Shown: positions 50,242 through 58,180 of the stretch, one piece after another
How the letters are laid out: every line of letters starts with the position of its first letter
How positions within the stretch are numbered: position 1 is the first letter of the stretch
Assembly (NCBI GenBank): GCA_036557665.1
Contig: DATBHG010000027.1
Location: 62,001-126,000 of the forward strand
Reading direction: 5' to 3'
Source of the DNA: VAZQ01 sp036557665
GTDB lineage: Bacteria; Pseudomonadota; Alphaproteobacteria; Rhizobiales; Xanthobacteraceae
DNA: 64,000 nt
The notes under the pieces: generated by a model
Databases searched by the model: none
What the model was told of the DNA's origin: nothing
The model's input: the letters and a program-made list of their open reading frames with translations, nothing else
Position numbers and translations under genes: made by a program

Positions 50242-51234
50242 ATGGTCGAGGTGCCTATTACCGTTGCGTGCGGCAATTACGACCGCACCCGCGCCATCCG
50301 CGAGGGCCGCGTGCAAGTGGAAGGCTGCGCGGTCACGTATCTGCCGCTCTATCCCGAGGAGATTTTTTTTCGCGCCTTCCGCTATCAGGAATTCGATGTC
50401 TCCGAGCTGTCGTTTTCCAGCTATATCCGCACGGTGGCAACGGGGACTTCCGCCTACGTCGGCATTCCAGCGTTCGTATCGCGGTTATTCCGCCATTCCG
50501 GCATGTATGTGCGCGCAGATGCCGGCATTCGCACCCCCGCCGATCTGCGGGGCAAGCGCGTAGGCCTGCCCGAATATCAGATCACCGCCGTAGTGTGGAT
50601 GCGTGGCATCCTGCAGCACGAATACGGTGTGCTGCCCAGCGAGATTCATTGGCGAAGCGGTGGCCAAGAGGAGCCCGGAAGAGACGAGCGCACCCCGCTC
50701 AAGCCCATTCCGGGCCTCGACATCAAGCCCCTCGGCAAGGACGAGACGCTCGTCGGTTTGCTGCGCGAGGGCAAGCTCGATGCCCTGTTCACCGCGCGCG
50801 GGCCCTCCTCCTTCCTGCGCGGCGAGCCGCACATCAAACGATTGTTTCCCGATACCCGGGAAGCAGAGCAGGCCTATTACAAGAAGACCCGCATGTTCCC
50901 GATCATGCATCTCGTCGGCATCCGCAAGGAGCTGGTGGAGAAATATCCATGGCTGCCGACCAGCGTGTACAAGGCGTTCTGCGAGGCCAAGGCTCTCGCC
51001 ATGGTCGATCTGCTCGATGTCAATGCGTTGATGGTCAGCCTACCGTGGCTGATCCCGGAGACCGAAGCGACCATGGCCGTCATGGGCAAGGATTTCTGGG
51101 CCTACGGCATCCAGGAGAATATTCGCGAGATCGCCGCGCTCACCCAATACCTGCACGAGCAAGGACTCATCGAACGCAAAGTCACCGTTGAGGAGCTGTT
51201 TCATCCCTCCATGTTCGAGATCTCCAAGGTGTGA
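50242..51234 (+). CDS. 4,5-dihydroxyphthalate decarboxylase-like protein (paralogue 1)
   Basis: A 330-residue protein with the fold of periplasmic binding proteins but no signal peptide, as in 4,5-dihydroxyphthalate decarboxylase (Pht5). The start CGNYDRTRAIREGRVQVEG, the FRAFRYQEFDVSELSFSSY region and AGIRTPADLRGKRVGLPEY are family features. It could decarboxylate an aromatic acid. Some relatives are annotated as ABC binding proteins, but the cytosolic location argues against that here. GAGGAGG precedes the ATG. It has a paralogue at 54933 and is next to a UbiD decarboxylase. Confidence 0.85.
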   Translation: MVEVPITVACGNYDRTRAIREGRVQVEGCAVTYLPLYPEEIFFRAFRYQEFDVSELSFSSYIRTVATGTSAYVGIPAFVSRLFRHSGMYVRADAGIRTPADLRGKRVGLPEYQITAVVWMRGILQHEYGVLPSEIHWRSGGQEEPGRDERTPLKPIPGLDIKPLGKDETLVGLLREGKLDALFTARGPSSFLRGEPHIKRLFPDTREAEQAYYKKTRMFPIMHLVGIRKELVEKYPWLPTSVYKAFCEAKALAMVDLLDVNALMVSLPWLIPETEATMAVMGKDFWAYGIQENIREIAALTQYLHEQGLIERKVTVEELFHPSMFEISKV

Positions 51235-51243
51235 TCGCCATAG

Positions 51244-51258
51244 CCGGGACTGACCCGG
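51244..51258. terminator. Short hairpin between convergent genes
   Basis: CCGGG (51244-51248) and CCCGG (51254-51258) pair across ACTGA between the convergent decarboxylase-like and UbiD genes. It is short and lacks a T-run, so the call is weak. Confidence 0.25.
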
Positions 51259-51278
51259 GTTGATCTGCAATCCAGCCT

Positions 51279-52688
51279 TCATTTCAGCACCTCGCCCCAC
51301 TTGGCTTCGATGGCTTTTGCCTCTTCCGCCGACAGCGCCGAGGCCGGCGGAAAGCGCTCCCGCCAGGCAAACGGCCGGCAGGCCTCGATGATCACCTTGG
51401 AGTGCGAGCTCACCCCGCGCAGCTTCTGCTCGGGCGGAATGCGCGGGTCGAGGGCCGAGCTCCACGCATTGCGGATCACTTCGAGCTGCTCTGCGGGCTC
51501 GCAACGGGTGGCGACCGCCCACATCACATCGTGCAGGTTCGAGGGATCGACGTCCTCGTCCACGACAACGACGATGCGCGCCATGTAGCTGTGCGCGGCG
51601 GCAACGAGGGCGGCGCGCTTGGCGTGGCCGTCATAGCGCTGCTTGAGGGCGACGACGGTCATCAGTTGCGAGACATGCTGCCACGCGCCGGCGACGTCCG
51701 TCACGCCCGCGGCATCGAGGTTCTGCCAGATCGTCGCCGCGCGCAGCGGCAGGCCGAAATGAAAGCGCGGCGGCTTCATCGGCGGCGAGCCGAGCAGGAT
51801 GGGCTCGCTGCGATGATGCACCGCGGTCACCTTCATCACGGGCGCCGGCCGCGCCTCGTAGGCGTAATAGCCGGTGAACTCCCCGAACGGCCCCTCCGGC
51901 AATGTCGTCTCGCTCATCGGGAGAAGCTCGCCCTCGAGCACGATCTCGGCGTGCGCAGGGATCGGCAGGCCGGTGCGAGGTCCGGGATGCACCTCGATCG
52001 GGACGCCTTTGATGGCGCCGGCAAACTCGTATTCCGAATATCCCGCCGGCAGATATTCGAAGCCGGCAATGAACAGCGCCGGATCCTCGCCGCAGACGAC
52101 GGCGAGCGGGCACGGCGCTCCGCGGTCCCAATATTTTTTCGCAATGATGGCGCCATGTCTGCCCGCATGGTCGAACTGCACGGTGACGCGCTGCGGCCCA
52201 TGCACCTGAACGCGGTAGATCGATGCATTGATCCAGCCCGCGTCGGGATCGCGCATGATGACGGTCGAGCCCGAGCCGAGGAACGGGCCGCCGTCGCCGC
52301 GGTGCCACACGGGTGCTGGGAACCTCCCGATGTCGATGGCGGCCTGGCTGTTCTGCAGAAAGTGCGCGTCCTTCACACTGACGGGCGCATGCTGCTCGAG
52401 CGACTTGCGCTTCTCCATCCAGGCCTTCAGCGCATCGAGCGGGCGCATGCCGGGATCAAGGCCAAGGGCGAGCGCAGCCCGGGACGCGCTGGTCACCGCA
52501 TTGGTGAGAATGCGAAACCCGCGTGGGAAGCCCTTGATGTCGTCGAACAGCAACGCCGGCCCGCCGGGTTGTCCCGCCGCCACTTCGGTGATCGCGCCGA
52601 CCTCGAATTGCGGATCGACACCGTCGATGCGGCGCAACTGCCCCAGCTTGTCGACAAGCTCGATGAACTCGCGGAGATCCGTGTACAT
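51279..52688 (-). CDS. UbiD family decarboxylase
   Basis: A 469-residue enzyme of the UbiD group, which uses prenylated flavin to add or remove carboxyl groups on aromatic or unsaturated acids. Visible family segments include the N-terminal DLREFIELVDKLGQLRRI, HYHRSEPILLGSPPMKPPRF-like residues (VTAVHHRSEPILLGSPPM), and GPFGEFTGYYAYEARPAPVM with the conserved E-x-R region. The prenyltransferase UbiX that makes its cofactor is not in the window. The neighbouring decarboxylase-like proteins make an aromatic acid pathway plausible. Confidence 0.9.
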   Translation of the reverse strand: MYTDLREFIELVDKLGQLRRIDGVDPQFEVGAITEVAAGQPGGPALLFDDIKGFPRGFRILTNAVTSASRAALALGLDPGMRPLDALKAWMEKRKSLEQHAPVSVKDAHFLQNSQAAIDIGRFPAPVWHRGDGGPFLGSGSTVIMRDPDAGWINASIYRVQVHGPQRVTVQFDHAGRHGAIIAKKYWDRGAPCPLAVVCGEDPALFIAGFEYLPAGYSEYEFAGAIKGVPIEVHPGPRTGLPIPAHAEIVLEGELLPMSETTLPEGPFGEFTGYYAYEARPAPVMKVTAVHHRSEPILLGSPPMKPPRFHFGLPLRAATIWQNLDAAGVTDVAGAWQHVSQLMTVVALKQRYDGHAKRAALVAAAHSYMARIVVVVDEDVDPSNLHDVMWAVATRCEPAEQLEVIRNAWSSALDPRIPPEQKLRGVSSHSKVIIEACRPFAWRERFPPASALSAEEAKAIEAKWGEVLK

Positions 52689-52727
52689 TGTACATCCGTC
52701 ATGCCAATGTTGTAGCTGCCGGTGACC

Positions 52728-53024
52728 TCACGCGACCAGGGGCAGCGGCCGCATTTCCTTCAATCGCGGACCCACGGCGTTGCGCGCCGTCGCCAGATCA
52801 TACGCCGACTGTAGATTGAGCCAATACTCGGGCGACTGACCGAGTACCTTGCCGAACAATAATGCCAATTCCGCTGTGACCGACCGCGACCCGGCGATAA
52901 CGTAGATGCGCATGGCGGACACGCCGATAGCACGCGCAAACGCGGCCTGAGACACGTCAAGCTCGGCGAGAATTTCTGCAAGAAATTCTCCGGGATGAAT
53001 CGCACGCAATCCACTCGTTTTCAC
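52728..53024 (-). CDS. higA: HigA-type antitoxin (XRE family)
   Basis: A 98-residue helix-turn-helix antitoxin. The start KTSGLRAIHPGEFLAEILAELDVSQAAFARAIGV and the ending PEYWLNLQSAYDLATARNAVGPRLKEMRPL are typical of the HigA/VapI family. The GTG start at 53024 lies 12 bases after the stop of the toxin remnant, matching higBA order. Its toxin partner is truncated (see 53037), so it may act as an orphan regulator. Confidence 0.87.
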   Translation of the reverse strand: MKTSGLRAIHPGEFLAEILAELDVSQAAFARAIGVSAMRIYVIAGSRSVTAELALLFGKVLGQSPEYWLNLQSAYDLATARNAVGPRLKEMRPLPLVA

Positions 53025-53036
53025 GATGTTCGCTCC

Positions 53037-53216
53037 TCAGTGATAGTCGGTGATCTCCACAGCAAACGCATCGCCGCCAGAGAACCGAAAGTAGACGCGC
53101 CACTGATCGTCGATACGGATCGAGTACTGTCCGGCACGGTCGCCTTTCAATGCCTCGAATCGGCTTGAGGGCGGCAGACGCAACCAGCCCCGCTTGTAGG
53201 GGTACGCGTTTCGCCG
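53037..53216 (-). pseudogene. HigB/RelE-type toxin remnant, 5-prime end missing
   Basis: The frame upstream of higA ends LRLPPSSRFEALKGDRAGQY, then SIRIDDQWRVYFRFSGGDAF and ITDYH, which is the C-terminal half of a HigB-type toxin. It runs back only about 59 codons to a stop at 53217-53219. It has no start codon and lacks the first 30-40 residues of normal HigB. The missing portion lies where the VOC gene promoter region now sits. The toxin is therefore probably dead. Confidence 0.75.
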
Positions 53217-53258
53217 CTATTCTTCGGTTCTTCCACCGATATCGCACAAGGAGACCTC

Positions 53259-53636
53259 ATGGCCAAGCTTCGCCACATCGCGCTGATCGTCCCCGATCCG
53301 GAAAAGGCCGCCAAGTTTTTCCAAGACGCGTTCGACATGAAGATCGCGGGCAAAGCCCGGCGCGGGCTCTATGTCTCCGACGGCACCATGAACGTCGCGC
53401 TGCTCAAGCAGGAAGGCGACGAGAAGGTCGGCATCTATCATTTCGGCATGTGGGTGGATGACCTCGACGAGGCGGAGAAGAAGGTCGTGGATGCCGGCGG
53501 CAGCTATCTCGCCGGCCGCCCGACATCGGCGCAGTCCTATTACGAGGCCAAGTACCAGGATCCGCTCGGAATCGTGTTCGACCTCACCCATACCGGCTGG
53601 GTCGGCGCGGTAAAGGACGTGGCGGCGAGGAGCTGA
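53259..53636 (+). CDS. VOC (glyoxalase/extradiol dioxygenase fold) family protein
   Basis: A 125-residue single-module VOC protein. Metal-site positions are visible as His in KLRHIALIVPD near the start, His56-region KVGIYHFGMWVDD, and Glu in QDPLGIVFDLTHTGW at the end where the family has its final ligand. AAGGAG precedes the ATG. It sits directly before the FAD monooxygenase gene with a 16-base gap, so it may catalyse a step on the same aromatic compound. The exact reaction cannot be told. Confidence 0.87.
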   Translation: MAKLRHIALIVPDPEKAAKFFQDAFDMKIAGKARRGLYVSDGTMNVALLKQEGDEKVGIYHFGMWVDDLDEAEKKVVDAGGSYLAGRPTSAQSYYEAKYQDPLGIVFDLTHTGWVGAVKDVAARS

Positions 53637-53652
53637 CGCGCCGGTTGCGCGC

Positions 53653-54870
53653 TTGATCCAGCCGCCTCGCGTCATCGTCATCGGAGCCGGGCCGGTCGGG
53701 CTGTGCCTGTCGCTCGCGTTGGCGCAGCAAGGCGTCGAGGTGAGCGTCGTCGAGTCGCTCCGCGACGACAATTTCCTCGAACAGGTGCCTCGGGCGGGAA
53801 CCAATCATCCCGCCACACTGGAGCTGCTCGACCGCATCGGTCTCTATGCGCGCATCGAGCCGCGCGGCATCGTCGCCCCCCTGCTCCACTACTGGGACCG
53901 CCGTCAACAAAAACGCATCGCCGAATTCGATCACGGCATTCTCAAGGAGGACACCCGCTTTCCCTACGTGCTGCAATGCGAGCGCATCAAAATCGTGGAG
54001 GAGGCGCTCAAGCTCGCAAGGGCGCATCCCGACATCGATGTGCGGCTCGGCACCACGTTCACTTCGTTCCTGCAGGACGGCGATGGGGTGACGGCGTTTG
54101 CAACGAATCCGGCCGGTGAGACCGAGGAATTCCACGGCGCTTACCTCGTAAGCTGTGAAGGCGCGCGCAGCATCGTGCGCAAGGACCTGGGGATCGAGTT
54201 CGAAGGATTCACCTATCCCGACCGCACTTTGAACATCGAGGTCGCCTACGATTTCAGAAACCACGGCTATACCGAGCGCAATTACATCTCCGACCCCGAG
54301 GAGTGGTCAAACCTTTTCCACTGGAAAGGCCCGCCGGACCGCTGGCGCATCCACTTTCCGACCGAGCCGCACGAGGACGAGGAGGCGCTGACGCGCAAGG
54401 ACGCGCTGCAGGCGCGCCTGCAGCGCTTTTTGCCCACGGGCAAGCCGTTCGATATCGTCGGCACCAATCTGTATGTCGTGCACCAGCGGGTGGCGCAAAA
54501 ATTCCGGATCGGACGCGCGATCCTTGCGGGCGACTCCGCACACGTGAACAGCCCCATCGGCGCGATGGGCATGAACAGCGGCGTGCACGATGCCTTCAAT
54601 CTCGCCGACAAGCTGGTCCGCATTCTGCGCGGAGAAGCCGGCGAGAGCGTGCTCGATCGCTACGAGCGCCAGCGCCGCCACGTGGCGGTGCAGCACACGC
54701 AGGCACAAACGATCCGCAACAAACGGCTGCTGGCAGAAAAGGACCCTGCGGTGCGGCAGAAAAACCACGACGAGCTGCGCCGCACCGCGGCGGATCCGAA
54801 GCTGGCGCGCGCCTTTCTGCTGCGCACTTCCCTGATCACAAGCCTGCGGGAGGCTGAGGAGATCGCTTGA
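53653..54870 (+). CDS. FAD-dependent aromatic monooxygenase (UbiH/PheA family)
   Basis: A 405-residue flavoprotein hydroxylase. The ADP-binding motif is IGAGPVGLCLSLALAQQG (9-26), and the second FAD motif is RAILAGDSAHVNSPIGAMGMNSGVHDAFNLADKL. GARSIVRKDLGIEFEG is the DG-type linker. It starts with TTG at 53653, which gives the normal N-terminus. A clear ribosome-binding site is missing, so coupling to the VOC gene is likely. It would hydroxylate an aromatic ring with NAD(P)H and O2. Confidence 0.87.
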   Translation: MIQPPRVIVIGAGPVGLCLSLALAQQGVEVSVVESLRDDNFLEQVPRAGTNHPATLELLDRIGLYARIEPRGIVAPLLHYWDRRQQKRIAEFDHGILKEDTRFPYVLQCERIKIVEEALKLARAHPDIDVRLGTTFTSFLQDGDGVTAFATNPAGETEEFHGAYLVSCEGARSIVRKDLGIEFEGFTYPDRTLNIEVAYDFRNHGYTERNYISDPEEWSNLFHWKGPPDRWRIHFPTEPHEDEEALTRKDALQARLQRFLPTGKPFDIVGTNLYVVHQRVAQKFRIGRAILAGDSAHVNSPIGAMGMNSGVHDAFNLADKLVRILRGEAGESVLDRYERQRRHVAVQHTQAQTIRNKRLLAEKDPAVRQKNHDELRRTAADPKLARAFLLRTSLITSLREAEEIA

Positions 54871-54932
54871 GCTTGACACGGGATCTGTGCCGCGCAACAG
54901 CGTAGCATTTATCAGAAAGGACCAGCTTTCAG

Positions 54933-55925
54933 ATGAGCAAGTTGCGTCTGACTTTCGCGTGCGGGCCTTACGACCGCACCCTCGCGTTGCGTGACGGCAC
55001 CATCGAGGCCGAGGGAATCGACCTCAACTACATCGCGTCATCACCGCCCGACATTTTCTGGCGCATGCTGCAGTTCAAGGAATTCGAAATCTCCGAGATG
55101 TCGCTTTCGAACCACGCGAGCCTGGTGAGCGCCGGACAAGCGCCGTTCGTCGCCATTCCCGTATTTCCCTCCCGGGTGTTCCGTCACGGCTATTTCTTCG
55201 TCAATACCGACAAGGGAATCAAAACGCCCGCCGACCTCAAGGGCAAGCGTGGGGGCGTGCCCGAATACACCATGACCGCCGCCGTCTACATGCGTGGCCT
55301 GCTGGAGCACGAGTACGGCGTGAAGCCGAGCGACGTCGAATGGGTGCAGGGTCGTGCCGACCGCCTCGGGCGCAAGCTTGCTCCTGATGTCCGCCTCACC
55401 CAGGCCCCAGCCGGGGTCGAGCTCGGCGATCTCCTCGAGCGCGGCGAGATCGATTTCATGATGACCGCGAACAATCCGCTGGCGTTCCGGCGCGGCTCGC
55501 CCAAAGTGAAGCGGCTGTTCCCGAACTATGCCGAGCTGGAAAAGGATTACTACCGCCGCACCAGGATCTATCCAATCATGCACACGGTGGTGATCCGCCG
55601 CGACGTTTACGAGCAGAACCCCTGGGTTGCGCTGAGCATCTACAAGGCGCTCTGCCGCGCGAAGGAATATGCCTATCAGCTGCTGGCGGACATGGGCTCG
55701 CCCAAGGTCTGCTCGGCGTGGCTGCAGCCACTGATCGAGGAGGAAAAGGCGATCATCGGGTCGGACTGGTTTCCTTACGGGATCGAGCCGAACCGGCCGT
55801 CGATCGAGGCGCTGCTGCAGTACACGCACGAGCACGGGCTCACCGACCGCCGGGTCAAGCTGGAAGAGCTGTTTGCCCCGAGCACGCTACGCGATATCCC
55901 AGTGAGCGAAGGCCAGCACATCTGA
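54933..55925 (+). CDS. 4,5-dihydroxyphthalate decarboxylase-like protein (paralogue 2)
   Basis: A 330-residue cytosolic protein, paralogous to the one at 50242 and equal in length. Shared segments include CGPYDRTLALRDGTIEAEGI, MLQFKEFEISEMSLSNHA and KGIKTPADLKGKRGGVPEY. It has no signal peptide. GAAAGGACC precedes the ATG. It is followed closely by the aldehyde dehydrogenase, so the two may be consecutive steps: decarboxylation and aldehyde oxidation. The substrate is unknown. Confidence 0.85.
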   Translation: MSKLRLTFACGPYDRTLALRDGTIEAEGIDLNYIASSPPDIFWRMLQFKEFEISEMSLSNHASLVSAGQAPFVAIPVFPSRVFRHGYFFVNTDKGIKTPADLKGKRGGVPEYTMTAAVYMRGLLEHEYGVKPSDVEWVQGRADRLGRKLAPDVRLTQAPAGVELGDLLERGEIDFMMTANNPLAFRRGSPKVKRLFPNYAELEKDYYRRTRIYPIMHTVVIRRDVYEQNPWVALSIYKALCRAKEYAYQLLADMGSPKVCSAWLQPLIEEEKAIIGSDWFPYGIEPNRPSIEALLQYTHEHGLTDRRVKLEELFAPSTLRDIPVSEGQHI

Positions 55926-55942
55926 GTCAAGGAGCAGGTAGG

Positions 55943-57376
55943 ATGAGCGTACCGCAGTTGATGCCGTGGATCGGTGGCGCCAGCAGGTTTGAAGCCGAAT
56001 TCTCTGCCCTTGTCTGCCCGATCGACGAGAGCATCGCCTCACAGATTATCGAATCCGATGCGAAGGTGATCGATGCTGCGGTCAAGCACGCGCATGCGGC
56101 GTTTCTCAAGCATCGCAATGCGACCGTTGCCAAGCGCGTCGAATGGCTGCTCGCCGCGGCGGACGCCATCGACAAGATCGAAGGCGAGCTGGTGCGCTCG
56201 CTCATCCGCTTCATCGGCAAACCGCGGCGCGCCGCCACATTCGAGGCAAAGCGGGTGGGTGCATTCATTCGCGCCTGCGCCGCGCAGCTGCCGCATCTGC
56301 TGGGCGAAGTGCTGCCGCTCGATGTGGCCGCAACCGGCGCCGGCCGGTTCGGCTTCACCACCCGCATTCCCTATGGCGTCGTGGCTGCGGTGACCCCATT
56401 CAACGGGCCCGCCAATCTGCTCATCCAGAAGGTCGCTCCCGCGATCGCGGTCGGCAACGCGGTCGTGGTCAAGCCCTCCCCGCCCGGGACGGAAGTGGCG
56501 TTGCTGCTGGCTGAAGCGGCGAACAAGGCAGGCCTTCCCGACGGCCTTTTCAATGTCGTCCCGGGTGGACGCGAGGCGGCAAAGCTGCTTGCCGGCCATC
56601 CCCTGGTTGCCGCGGTTACCGTCACCGGCAGCACCGCGGCCGGCAACGAGCTTGCGCGCGCGGCGGGCGTGAAAAAATTTGTCGGCGAGCTCGGCTCGAA
56701 TGCCGCGAACATCGTCTGTGCGGACGCCGATCTTGCCGATGCCGCAACGCGCATCGCGGGCGCCGCGTTCGAGGCGAGCGGCCAGCAGTGCATCTCGGCA
56801 CAGCGGGTGATCGTGGAGGCGGCGGTGTTCGACCGCTTTCTCGATCTCTTCGTAGCCGCAGCCAAGAAGCTCAAGGTCGGAGATCCCGAGGATCCCGCGA
56901 CCGACGTCGGGCCGATGGTGAGCAGCGCCGCCGCCGACCGCGTGGCACAAATGGTCGACGACGCGGTCGCAAAAGGCGGCAAGCTGGTGCTCAAGCCCGA
57001 GCGCAAGGGGGCGATACTCGGTCCCGCCATCGTCGCCGACGCGCCTGAAAACGCGCGGCTCATGCGCGAGGAGGCATTCGGACCCGTGGTCGTGGTGCAG
57101 AGCGTTCCCGATATCGATGCCGCGCTCGCCCTCGCCAATTCCTCCGAATTTGGCTTGCAGGGCGCCTGCTTCACCAGCAGTCTGGAGACGGCATTCAAAA
57201 TGTCGCGCCAGCTTCAGGTCGGCTCGCTGTGGATCAACGACGCCAGCCGTTTCCGGCTCGACAGCTATCCGTTCGGCGGCGTCGGTGCGAGCGGCTTCGG
57301 ACGCGAGGGGGTGCGCTACGCCATGGAAGAGCTGTCGCAGTGGAAGTTCACGGGCATGCGCCTCAACCCGCAATGA
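55943..57376 (+). CDS. Aldehyde dehydrogenase family protein
   Basis: A 477-residue NAD(P)-dependent enzyme. The cofactor-domain segment is VVAAVTPFNGPANLLIQKVAPAIAVGNAVVVKPSP, the catalytic Glu lies in GELGSNAANIV and the catalytic Cys in SGQQCISAQR. GLFNVVPG and VTVTGSTAAGNEL are also standard. The ATG at 55943 is chosen over an upstream open frame because AGGAGCAGGTAGG precedes it. Its stop overlaps the aspartate dehydrogenase start, so they are translationally coupled. Confidence 0.92.
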   Translation: MSVPQLMPWIGGASRFEAEFSALVCPIDESIASQIIESDAKVIDAAVKHAHAAFLKHRNATVAKRVEWLLAAADAIDKIEGELVRSLIRFIGKPRRAATFEAKRVGAFIRACAAQLPHLLGEVLPLDVAATGAGRFGFTTRIPYGVVAAVTPFNGPANLLIQKVAPAIAVGNAVVVKPSPPGTEVALLLAEAANKAGLPDGLFNVVPGGREAAKLLAGHPLVAAVTVTGSTAAGNELARAAGVKKFVGELGSNAANIVCADADLADAATRIAGAAFEASGQQCISAQRVIVEAAVFDRFLDLFVAAAKKLKVGDPEDPATDVGPMVSSAAADRVAQMVDDAVAKGGKLVLKPERKGAILGPAIVADAPENARLMREEAFGPVVVVQSVPDIDAALALANSSEFGLQGACFTSSLETAFKMSRQLQVGSLWINDASRFRLDSYPFGGVGASGFGREGVRYAMEELSQWKFTGMRLNPQ

Positions 57377-58179
57377 TCGCGGTCGGACTCATCGGTTGCG
57401 GCGGCATCGCCCAGGATGCGGTGGCGGCGCTACGCAACGAGAGCCCGCCCCCGGAGGTCCAGATCGTCGGTGCGCTTGCCCGTCCCGGACGGTCGCAGAT
57501 TGCCCGAGAGAAGCTTCCCGGTGTCGAGATGGTCGAAACGTTCGACCGGCTGCTGGCGCTCGGTCCGAAGCTGATTGCCGAAGTCGCCGGGCAGCAAGCT
57601 GTGAGCCAGTACGGCGAGGCGGTCCTGCGCAACGGCATTGATCTGCTCGTCACCTCGGTTGGCGCCCTTGCCGATGCCGCCCTGTTCGAGCGGCTGAAAT
57701 CGGCAGCTCAGGTGGGCCAAAGCCGCATTATCCTGCCGGCTGGCGCCATAGGCGGCATTGACGCGATTGCGGCGATGCGCATGGGCGGGCTCAGCAATGT
57801 GCGCTACCGCTCACGCAAGCCGCCGCTGGCTTGGCGGGGGACGCCGGCGGAAAAGCTGGTCGAGCTCGCCACGCTCGCCAAGGCGGCGCTGCTCTACCGC
57901 GGCAGCGCGCGCGAGGCCGCATTGCTCTATCCGCAGAATGCCAATGTGGCGGCGACGCTCGCGCTGGCGGGCCTCGGCTTCGAGCGCACCGAAGTTGAGC
58001 TTCTCGCCGATCCAGCGGCGCCGGGCAACGTGCACGAGATCGAGGTCGAAGGCTCGGCCGGCCGCTTTGCGATCGAGCTTGCGGGCAGGCCCTCGCGCAC
58101 CAACCCGAAGACCTCGGCGTTGGCCGCGCTCAGCGTTGCGCGGGCCATCCGCAATGAGCAAGCCGCGATCATCATCTGA
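57373..58179 (+). CDS. Aspartate dehydrogenase (NadX-like)
   Basis: A 268-residue protein with the N-terminal Rossmann motif VGLIGCGGIAQDAV and the central DLLVTSVGALAD and LPAGAIGGIDAIAA, typical of aspartate dehydrogenases. NadX family members convert aspartate to iminoaspartate or oxaloacetate, and some act on other amino acids. It is coupled to the aldehyde dehydrogenase upstream and precedes the molybdenum hydroxylase genes by one base. This suggests a role in releasing ammonia from a nitrogen compound, which is inference. Confidence 0.85.
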   Translation: MIAVGLIGCGGIAQDAVAALRNESPPPEVQIVGALARPGRSQIAREKLPGVEMVETFDRLLALGPKLIAEVAGQQAVSQYGEAVLRNGIDLLVTSVGALADAALFERLKSAAQVGQSRIILPAGAIGGIDAIAAMRMGGLSNVRYRSRKPPLAWRGTPAEKLVELATLAKAALLYRGSAREAALLYPQNANVAATLALAGLGFERTEVELLADPAAPGNVHEIEVEGSAGRFAIELAGRPSRTNPKTSALAALSVARAIRNEQAAIII

Positions 58180-58180
58180 G

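Noticed and set aside
50242..51234. ABC transporter substrate-binding protein
   Set aside because: The fold matches, but the protein starts directly with the first domain strand and has no signal peptide. No permease or ATPase genes are nearby. A decarboxylase-like role fits better.
52957..53247. A 96-codon minus-strand frame overlapping the HigB remnant
   Set aside because: It is in another frame from the toxin homology and contains no recognisable motif, so it does not rescue the toxin gene.
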